From assembly GCA_004193285.1 (NCBI GenBank), contig SECP01000002.1, positions 62,001 through 126,000 on the forward strand: a stretch of DNA of 64,000 bases, in the 5' to 3' direction. This DNA is from Myxococcales bacterium. GTDB lineage: Bacteria; Myxococcota_A; Polyangia; Polyangiales; Polyangiaceae. The position numbers were made by a program, and so were the translations under genes. The stretch's first letter is position 1. Each line of letters begins with the position of its first letter. Below are positions 58,243 to 64,000 of this stretch, in pieces. Below the pieces are notes generated by a model that was not told where the DNA came from, ran no database searches, and was given only the letters and a program-made list of their open reading frames with translations.

Positions 58243-59505
58243 TCAGAGGAGTTCGTAATCGAGCCCGGAGCTCCACACCGCGTCCGTCGTCAACTTGCCG
58301 CTGCAGTCGTTGTGGTTGATGAAGAGGGTCTTGGTGCTGGCAGCGTAGGCAAAGCCGTACGTTTTGCAGTTGCCGCCGGGGAAGGGCAGCGGCTCACCGA
58401 CCTCCTGCCACGTTTTGCCCTGGTCGGAGCTGGCGAGGACGTGCGTGGAGCCCAGCGCGAGGATGCTACCGTTGGGCGTTTCGCACGGGCCGCCGCTAAA
58501 AGTCTGCACCGGGCCTGCGGCAGACTTGGTCCAAGTCATCCCTTCGTCAGTGCTGGCGATGAGCCCTTTGTCGCCCGCGAGGACCCAGTAAAGCGCGCCG
58601 TCCGTCGTGCGTAGTGGCCAGCCGACTGGGCCCTCCTCACTGACGGACGCGAAGCTCTGGCCGCCGTCCGCTGTGCGAAACACGCCCCAAGTGCCGGGGC
58701 CTTGCGCCGAACCGACGAGCCAGTTGGCGGTGTCGAGGATGAACGGCAATGTCGAAAAGCTCGAGCCTGCGGGCAGCTTTGCGCCGATGTCCTCCCAGGA
58801 GGTGCCGCCGTTCGTCGACTTGAACAGCTTCTGCGTCGCCTCGTGAGGGCCTGCCACCAGCAGCTGCCGCGCCGGATCGGTGAAGTCCACACTCACGGCG
58901 TCGTTATGAGAGATGTCGCCGAGGCGTTCGAAGGTGACGCCGTCGTCGACCGTGCGAAAAATGCCGTCGCCGTAGATGCCGCTTTCCCAGAACCGCGTCG
59001 CGTCCTCGGGGTCGTAGACGATGGAGCTTGGCCGATGGCGCAGGGGTGCAGAGCCGCTGCCCGAGCCGAGCTTGCTCCACGTCTTTCCGCTGTCCGTCGT
59101 GGCGAAGAGCCCTGCGTCGCCAATGCCGGCGATGACTCGCGACGTGCCGGGCTGGACGGAGAGGAAGGTGAGATCGCCAGGCCCCTCCGCGCCCGCGGCT
59201 TGCCCTGCGAGCTCCGGCAGGTTCGAGGTCACGTTGAGCCATTTGGTGTCTGGCGCGGGGGTCGAACCGCCCGCCCCTGAGCCCTGCCCGCCGGGCGACG
59301 TGCCTGCGCTGCTCGTACCACCCGCGGTAGAGCCAGCCGCGGCGCCGCCTGAACCGGCAGAGCCGCTGGAGCCGCCCGCAGGCGATACGGACCCGCCGCT
59401 ACCCTGACCCGACGCCCCCGCTCCGGCAGGAGCCGCGTTGTCTGGCTCCGAGCCGCACCCCCACAATGCCAACAACAAGCAGCCGCAAAGAGCTCTCCGG
59501 ATCAT
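58243..59505 (-). CDS. Lipoprotein with BNR/Asp-box beta-propeller
   Basis: The protein has 420 aa from ATG 59505 with GAGGG 4 nt upstream. Signal MIRRALCGCLLLALWGCG, then a Gly/Ser/Ala tether of about 65 residues. At least five Asp-box repeats follow: TTDSGKTWSKLG, STNGGTSWEDIG, TADGGQSFASVS, STDEGMTWTKSA and SSDQGKTWQEVG. This is the repeat of sialidase and Vps10-like propellers. The catalytic Arg/Tyr set of sialidases is not apparent, so a binding role is more likely than hydrolysis. Confidence 0.83.
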   Translation of the reverse strand: MIRRALCGCLLLALWGCGSEPDNAAPAGAGASGQGSGGSVSPAGGSSGSAGSGGAAAGSTAGGTSSAGTSPGGQGSGAGGSTPAPDTKWLNVTSNLPELAGQAAGAEGPGDLTFLSVQPGTSRVIAGIGDAGLFATTDSGKTWSKLGSGSGSAPLRHRPSSIVYDPEDATRFWESGIYGDGIFRTVDDGVTFERLGDISHNDAVSVDFTDPARQLLVAGPHEATQKLFKSTNGGTSWEDIGAKLPAGSSFSTLPFILDTANWLVGSAQGPGTWGVFRTADGGQSFASVSEEGPVGWPLRTTDGALYWVLAGDKGLIASTDEGMTWTKSAAGPVQTFSGGPCETPNGSILALGSTHVLASSDQGKTWQEVGEPLPFPGGNCKTYGFAYAASTKTLFINHNDCSGKLTTDAVWSSGLDYELL

Positions 59506-59579
59506 GTTGCCCTCGCGTGACTTTGGACTGGATACCGCGAGTCACGCCAGCGCCAAATGCCCGAAGCGAAGCGAGGAAC

Positions 59580-59624
59580 AAAAAAATCAGAGGCGAGCCT
59601 CGCTTTTTACGCGGAGCTCGCCTC
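59580..59624 (-). terminator. Intrinsic terminator of the 59647-60090 gene
   Basis: Read on the minus strand, GAGGCGAGC pairs with GCTCGCCTC in a perfect 9-bp stem (59590-59624) with a 17-nt loop, followed within 3-4 nt by seven T (complement of 59580-59586). It starts 23 bp after the stop of the gene at 59647. This is the best intrinsic terminator in the window. Confidence 0.75.
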
Positions 59625-59646
59625 CAAACCCTCACCGCACGAAGCC

Positions 59647-60090
59647 TTAGGCCTTCTCTTCTTCCTCCGACTCGTCCTTCTCCCCGCTGATCTTCTCCTT
59701 CAGCCAGAGGAGCGCGCCCGCGACAATCACCAGCGCCCCCAGCATCCAACCGAAGCGACCCCAAAGCCCCCGCTGCATGTCCGCTTCCGTGTACTTGGCG
59801 GTGATCGCCTTCACGACCTCCGCGTCGTCGATGTACGTGTCGCCCTTGAAGGCGACGGGCTTGCAGTCCGACACCGAGAAGTACGACCACATCACCCCTT
59901 TGACTTGGCACATGTAGCCGGCCTCATAGCCAGCGAGCGCGGGATCCTTGTCGAGCGGTGCCGGCAGCGGCCCAGTTGCGAAAGCGTGGTCGCCCGAGTT
60001 GTATACCAGCGGGATCCCCGCGGCCTCGGCCCGGGCGGGCGCGAGCAACACCATCATCAGTAACCCCAGGAATACCACTACCGATTTCAT
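59647..60090 (-). CDS. Hypothetical protein with signal peptide and C-terminal TM helix
   Basis: The protein has 147 aa from ATG 60090 with AGGTAGG upstream. An N-terminal signal peptide (MKSVVVFLGLLMMVLLAPARAEA) leads to a periplasmic part with two Cys (GYMCQVKGVMW and SVSDCKPVAF), then one TM helix at about 113-129 (GWMLGALVIVAGALLWL) and an acidic Lys/Glu tail. No family was recognised. It is followed by a strong intrinsic terminator, so it is a single transcription unit. Confidence 0.72.
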   Translation of the reverse strand: MKSVVVFLGLLMMVLLAPARAEAAGIPLVYNSGDHAFATGPLPAPLDKDPALAGYEAGYMCQVKGVMWSYFSVSDCKPVAFKGDTYIDDAEVVKAITAKYTEADMQRGLWGRFGWMLGALVIVAGALLWLKEKISGEKDESEEEEKA

Positions 60091-60194
60091 TGTTTGCCTA
60101 CCTACGCGAGGCGTTAACGGATCTTCCCCGCTGTTCTGGCGATAGCCCGCCCCCGCGGCAAAAGGAAGACGCGTAAACGGTGGTTGGAGGTGCG

Positions 60195-61091
60195 CTATGC
60201 GTCCGAGTCCACCGCGGAACGAGCGCGAGTCACGAGAACCTCCGCCGAATAGAGCAGGACGGCCAGCCAGATGAGCGCGAAGCCAAACAGCTTTCGCTTG
60301 GGCAGCACCTCACCAAAAGCGGCGATGCCAAGCAGAAGTTGAAGCGTCGGCGCGACGTACTGCAGGATGCCGACCAGCGCGAGCGGAATGCGGCGAGCGC
60401 CAGCACCGAACGCCAGCAGAGGGAGCGCGGTGACCGGACCGGCGGCAAGGAGCAGCAACGTCCGCGTCGAACCGCCCCCCGCGAACGCGCCGCCAGCGCC
60501 GAACGCCGAGTAAACGACGTAGCCGAGCGCGACGGGTAGCAGCAGCAGCGTCTCCAAGGTCAGGCCGCCGAGCGCGTCTATCGGCGCGGTCTTCCTGAGC
60601 AAGCCGTAAACTCCGAAGCTAGCGGCCACCGTGAGCCCTATCCACGGGAGCTCGCCGGCGAGCAGCGAGAGCCACAGAACTCCGAGCGCGGCTACCCCGA
60701 CGGCGATCCACTGCACGGAGCGCAAGCGCTCTTTGAGCACGACGACCCCGAGCACGACGCTCAGCAGCGGATTGATGAAATAGCCGAGACTCGCGTCCAC
60801 CACCCTCCCCTGCCCCACCGCCCAAATATAAACGAGCCAATTGACGCTGAGGGCCGCCGCGCTCAGCCCGAGAGTCCACAGCAACCCGGGCCGGCGCCGC
60901 ACCAACGTGAGCCAGCCGACCTGGCGCGTCGCGACCACGAGAACCGCGAGCACCGCCGACGCCCACACCACGCGGTGCGCGACGATCTGCAAGGGCGGCA
61001 CCCTGCCGAGCGCCTTGACGTACAGCGGCATCAACCCCCAAAGCCCGTAGGCGGTGAGGGCGTAAACGACTCCGCGGCGGCGCTCGCTCAA
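60195..61091 (-). CDS. rarD: RarD-like EamA-family transporter
   Basis: The protein has 298 aa from TTG 61091. About ten TM helices are predicted. Seen: YALTAYGLWGLMPLYVKAL, the RarD-typical QIVAHRVVWA, NWLVYIWAVGQGRVVDASLGYFINPLL (split as NWLVYIWAVGQGRV and VDASLGYFINPLLSV), ILQYVAPTLQLLLGI. RarD sits in the drug/metabolite transporter superfamily; its substrate is uncertain. No genetic partner suggests one here. Confidence 0.9.
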   Translation of the reverse strand: MSERRRGVVYALTAYGLWGLMPLYVKALGRVPPLQIVAHRVVWASAVLAVLVVATRQVGWLTLVRRRPGLLWTLGLSAAALSVNWLVYIWAVGQGRVVDASLGYFINPLLSVVLGVVVLKERLRSVQWIAVGVAALGVLWLSLLAGELPWIGLTVAASFGVYGLLRKTAPIDALGGLTLETLLLLPVALGYVVYSAFGAGGAFAGGGSTRTLLLLAAGPVTALPLLAFGAGARRIPLALVGILQYVAPTLQLLLGIAAFGEVLPKRKLFGFALIWLAVLLYSAEVLVTRARSAVDSDA

Positions 61092-61146
61092 GGCGCGCTC
61101 AGCATGGGGCAGAGCGCGGCCGAGCGTAACCCTGCGCGCGCTGGGC

Positions 61147-63186
61147 TCAGCGAGGGAACGCGTCGTTCACGGGCGCCATCGACAGGTACGTGCCTGATTC
61201 TTCGTCCGCCGAGTGCGGCGCATAATCCTGCGGCTCCGAAAGCACGAAGCTCTCCACCATGCCGGTCAGCATCGTGGCCTGCCCGGCCAGCTCTTCCGCG
61301 GCGCTGGCCGACTGCTCGGCGGCGGCGGCGGTGTGCTGCGTCGTGCCGTTCAGATCGGCCACCGCGCTGGAAATCTGAGTCAGGTCGTCGCGCTGGCGTA
61401 CGCACGAGTCCGCGACTTGCGCCAGCACCTGGCCCACGCTCCTGACGTGCTGGGAGGCGCCTTCGAGCTCACCGGCGACGGTTTGCTCGAGCTCCACCCC
61501 GCGCTGGGCCGCGTTCACCGCGCCTTCGATCAAGCGCGACGTCTGTTTGGCGGCTTCGGCGCTGCGACGCGCGAGCATGCGCACCTCCTCCGCCACCACC
61601 GCGAAGCCGCGCCCCGCCTCGCCCGCATGCGCGGCTTCGATGGCGGCGTTGAGGGCCAGGATGTTCGTTTGAAACGCGATCTCGTCGATGGTGCGCAGGA
61701 TGCGCGCGGTGTCCGCACTGGATTCTCGGATGCGCACCATCGCCTCCGACATCTGAGTCATGGCGGTGGTGCTGCGCTCCGTGCTCGCGAGCGCCTCCGC
61801 GGAGAGCGCGCGCGCAGTCGCGGCGCGGCTCGCATTTTCGGCGGTCGCGCTCCCGAGCTGCTCCAGGCTGGCGTTCACGCGGTCCAGCGACGCAGCCTGC
61901 TCCGTCGCTCCCTGGGCCAGGGTCTGCGCGCCTTGAGCGATTTGCTGTGACGCGGACTGCACCTGACCGGCCGAGCTCTGCACCTCTTGCAATGTCTCGT
62001 CGAGCGCGTCGGTCGCGGCATTGAAGGTCACCGCGAGGCGCCGGTGGTCGCCGGCAAACTCCTCGGACATTCGCGCGGAGAGGTCGCGCGCGGCGATGGC
62101 TTCCAGCGCCCGGCGCGCCTCCCCGATGGGCTCGAGGATCGCGTCCAGCATGTCGTTCAAGCCGCGGACGAGCTCACGAAATCCGCCTTGAAATCGCTCC
62201 GCGGGCGCGCGCTCGGCCAAGCGCCCTTCGCGCGCGGCTTCCGTGAGCGTCCCCAGCGTTTCGCCCAGTGCGCCGAGGGTTCGCTTCAAGCCCAGCATGC
62301 TACGGCCCAGGACGTCTTTGTCGCCGCGAACGTGGACCTCGCTGGAGGTGTCCCCGGTGGAGAGCTTCTGCGCGGCGCGGGCGAGGTCGGCCTCCGCCTT
62401 GGCCATCTCCGACATCGCCCGCGCGAGCGCTCCCACCTCGTCCCGGGCGTGGGTGTCCGGGATCACGACGTCGCAATCTCCCACCGTGAGGTGACGCGCG
62501 GCGGTCGTCAGGCGCCCGAGCGGAGCGCAAATGCTGCGATAGATGACCCAGGCCACTACCAGCCCCAGCGCGACTGCACTGCCGCACAACCAGCGAATCT
62601 GCTTCTGGCTCGTGACGACGGTCGCCTCCGCCGCTTTGGCTTCCGCGGCCATGTGACGCTCTTGGATCGCGATCAGCAGCTTGATACCGCCGATGTACTT
62701 GGTCAGGCTGGGCAGCACGCTCTCGCCCAGCAGCTTGTCTGCCTCTGCGTCCTTGCCGGCCTTCTTGATCTTGGCCGCGTCGTCGAAAGCGGAAGCGTGA
62801 GCTTTGCGGAGCGCTTTGACCTTCTCCAGCGCTTCGAAGGACTCGCGGTCCCCGGCCTTTTTCACGTCGAACAGCTTGTCGAGCTTCTCGTAGGCGGCGT
62901 TGATGCGCTGACGCGCTTCCGTAACCCCTCGCGAAGAGCGCTCGATGAGCTCCGGTGATCGGGTCGCAAACAGCGCGAGCTTGAACCGCGCGCCTTCGTT
63001 CACGGCGTCGATCAACGCGTTGGCGGCGTCTACTTTCTCCGGAACGTCGTGAGTCGCTACGCGGATGGTGCGCTGGAGCTGCGAAAGGCGCCCCGCCGAG
63101 AGGATCCCCACCACGACCATGAGCGCCATGAGGATGGAGAAGCCCAGCAACAGGCGGGTACGGACGGAGAGGAAGCGAATCCACAT
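61147..63186 (-). CDS. Methyl-accepting chemotaxis protein
   Basis: The protein has 679 aa from ATG 63186 with GAGG 7 nt upstream. TM1 lies at about 11-30 and TM2 at about 197-213, with a helical four-bundle-type sensor between them. A HAMP domain follows, then a long signalling domain. The conserved hairpin tip reads [20 protein letters not shown] (split here by length) and [20 protein letters not shown]. It relays signals to CheA, in myxobacteria either to motility or to other behaviours. No che genes are in the window. The C-terminal [15 protein letters not shown] tail lacks a CheR-binding pentapeptide. Confidence 0.93.
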   Translation of the reverse strand: MWIRFLSVRTRLLLGFSILMALMVVVGILSAGRLSQLQRTIRVATHDVPEKVDAANALIDAVNEGARFKLALFATRSPELIERSSRGVTEARQRINAAYEKLDKLFDVKKAGDRESFEALEKVKALRKAHASAFDDAAKIKKAGKDAEADKLLGESVLPSLTKYIGGIKLLIAIQERHMAAEAKAAEATVVTSQKQIRWLCGSAVALGLVVAWVIYRSICAPLGRLTTAARHLTVGDCDVVIPDTHARDEVGALARAMSEMAKAEADLARAAQKLSTGDTSSEVHVRGDKDVLGRSMLGLKRTLGALGETLGTLTEAAREGRLAERAPAERFQGGFRELVRGLNDMLDAILEPIGEARRALEAIAARDLSARMSEEFAGDHRRLAVTFNAATDALDETLQEVQSSAGQVQSASQQIAQGAQTLAQGATEQAASLDRVNASLEQLGSATAENASRAATARALSAEALASTERSTTAMTQMSEAMVRIRESSADTARILRTIDEIAFQTNILALNAAIEAAHAGEAGRGFAVVAEEVRMLARRSAEAAKQTSRLIEGAVNAAQRGVELEQTVAGELEGASQHVRSVGQVLAQVADSCVRQRDDLTQISSAVADLNGTTQHTAAAAEQSASAAEELAGQATMLTGMVESFVLSEPQDYAPHSADEESGTYLSMAPVNDAFPR

Positions 63187-63359
63187 GAGCGGACCTCGCC
63201 CGCAACAACGGCGACTCTGCCGGGTTCTTCAGTCCTAGCGGCCGAACCCCAGCCGCCTCGTAGGGTCCATGGCCCCCAGCCCCGAGCAGGCGCTCACCGT
63301 CACCTACATTCGCTCCGAAAGTCCTTGGTGCGGGTACGACAGCTCCTTATCCTCGCCGC

Positions 63360-64000
63360 GTGTCGCATCGAGACGTGCTGGCAGCCTTCCTTGCGCTCGG
63401 GCTGACGCTCAGCCGCGTTCCTCGAGCGCACGCGTGCGCCCCGGCTTGGTCGGGCGACGACAGCGTCCGGGTCGCAGAAGAGGCGGCCGTCCTCGTCTGG
63501 GAAGCCGAAACCAAAACCGAGCACTTGGTGCGAAGCGCGACGTTCGAAGGCGCGCCCAGCCATTTCGCGTTCTTGGTTCCGGTGCCGAGCGTGCCCGTCA
63601 TCGCCGAGGCGGACGAGAGCGTGTTCGAGCAGCTGGAGCGCTTCTGGCAAGCGCGCCGGCCAAGCGACGTATCCTATTCGTTCGGCGGCTTGGGCAGCGT
63701 GGTCATGTCCAAGCGGTCTGAGCCCGCGACCGTGGAGCCACCCGTGCAGGTTCTGTCGACCACGCGCGTGGCCGGGCTGGACGCCGCGGTGCTAGACGGC
63801 AGCTCCTTCGTCGCGATCGGGGACTGGCTTCGCGAAAATGGCTACGAGTACCGGGAGCAGCTGAGCGGCTGGCTCGAGCCGTACGTCCGAGCCGGCTACA
63901 AGATCGTTGCCTTCAAGTACGCCAAAGAAGCCGCCGCACCGCGCGTCGGCTCACGTGCAGTCCGGCTGTCATTCACGACGCCGCGTCCGTTCTTCCCCTA
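63360..64000 (+). CDS. DUF2330-like secreted protein, cut off by window edge
   Basis: Translated by hand from GTG 63360 (MSHRDVLAAFLALGLTLSRV), with a signal peptide ending near AHAC; the frame is open to the end of the window. EEAAVLVWEAETKTEHLVRS and FEGAPSHFAFLVPVPSVPVI match the N-terminal part of DUF2330, a domain common in myxobacteria and planctomycetes. Later LREN...GYEYREQLSGWLEPYV and GYKIVAFKYA are consistent with it. Function is unknown. Confidence 0.75.
   Translation, partial: MSHRDVLAAFLALGLTLSRVPRAHACAPAWSGDDSVRVAEEAAVLVWEAETKTEHLVRSATFEGAPSHFAFLVPVPSVPVIAEADESVFEQLERFWQARRPSDVSYSFGGLGSVVMSKRSEPATVEPPVQVLSTTRVAGLDAAVLDGSSFVAIGDWLRENGYEYREQLSGWLEPYVRAGYKIVAFKYAKEAAAPRVGSRAVRLSFTTPRPFFP

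Overview
The window is GC-rich, gene-dense chromosomal DNA that looks like a myxobacterium of the Polyangiales/Sorangium type. This rests on gene style, not on a marker gene. About eighteen lipoproteins have a lipobox Cys followed by a Gly/Ala/Ser/Pro-rich tether. There are eukaryote-like Ser/Thr kinases, a MoxR ATPase with vWA proteins, PEGA and DUF2330-like proteins, many GTG/TTG starts, and short or overlapping gene junctions. I saw no rRNA, tRNA, CRISPR, prophage or intact insertion sequence.

Layout. 1-6.2 kb: a RavA/MoxR-like ATPase (cut by the window edge), two divergent related vWA lipoproteins, a VWFA-related lipoprotein and another lipoprotein. 6.5-15 kb: formamidase, CorA, a PL3 pectate lyase lipoprotein, a Cys-rich metallothionein-like small protein, a secreted two-heme-motif protein with carbohydrate-binding-like C-terminal domains, and a DUF1566 lipoprotein. 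15-20 kb: tRNA-dihydrouridine synthase convergent on and overlapping zwf, then a coiled-coil / PleD-like / DUF4124-like operon. 20-26 kb: a translationally coupled TPR-DUF2135 / VIT-vWA / propeller operon, a compact fatty-acid hydroxylase and a lipoprotein. 26-37.5 kb: a six-TM Ser/Thr kinase, a TolC-like channel, two tandem paralogous lipoproteins, an operon with two pentameric ligand-gated ion channel (pLGIC) homologues separated by a membrane-anchored protein, and a CzcB/CzcA-type metal efflux pair.

37.5-46.5 kb: a quinone reductase divergent from a LysR regulator, an arginase-family enzyme, and a repeat-rich zone. That zone has a 10-bp array in a divergent promoter, a 15-bp array inside an M15 peptidase gene, and a 1.18-kb element with AT-rich inverted ends filled with 17-bp arrays and roughly 200-bp direct repeats. 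A second 15-bp array and paired hairpins precede a Ser/Thr kinase and its membrane partner. 46.5-64 kb: DinB, a propeller lipoprotein, a class III cyclase homologue, a PAS-LuxR regulator, PEGA and TPR envelope proteins, an ArsR-SRPBCC pair with a clear operator, Nudix, a methyltransferase whose upstream frame encodes a lipoprotein signal without a start codon, more lipoproteins, RarD, a chemoreceptor and a DUF2330-like protein cut by the edge.

The strongest candidate for an under-described system is the pLGIC pair with its linker protein (30129-33108), together with the adjacent paralogous lipoproteins and the flanking metal-efflux genes. The second is the repeat element at 42516-43695. All functional names come from motif reading by eye. 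No database search was run.
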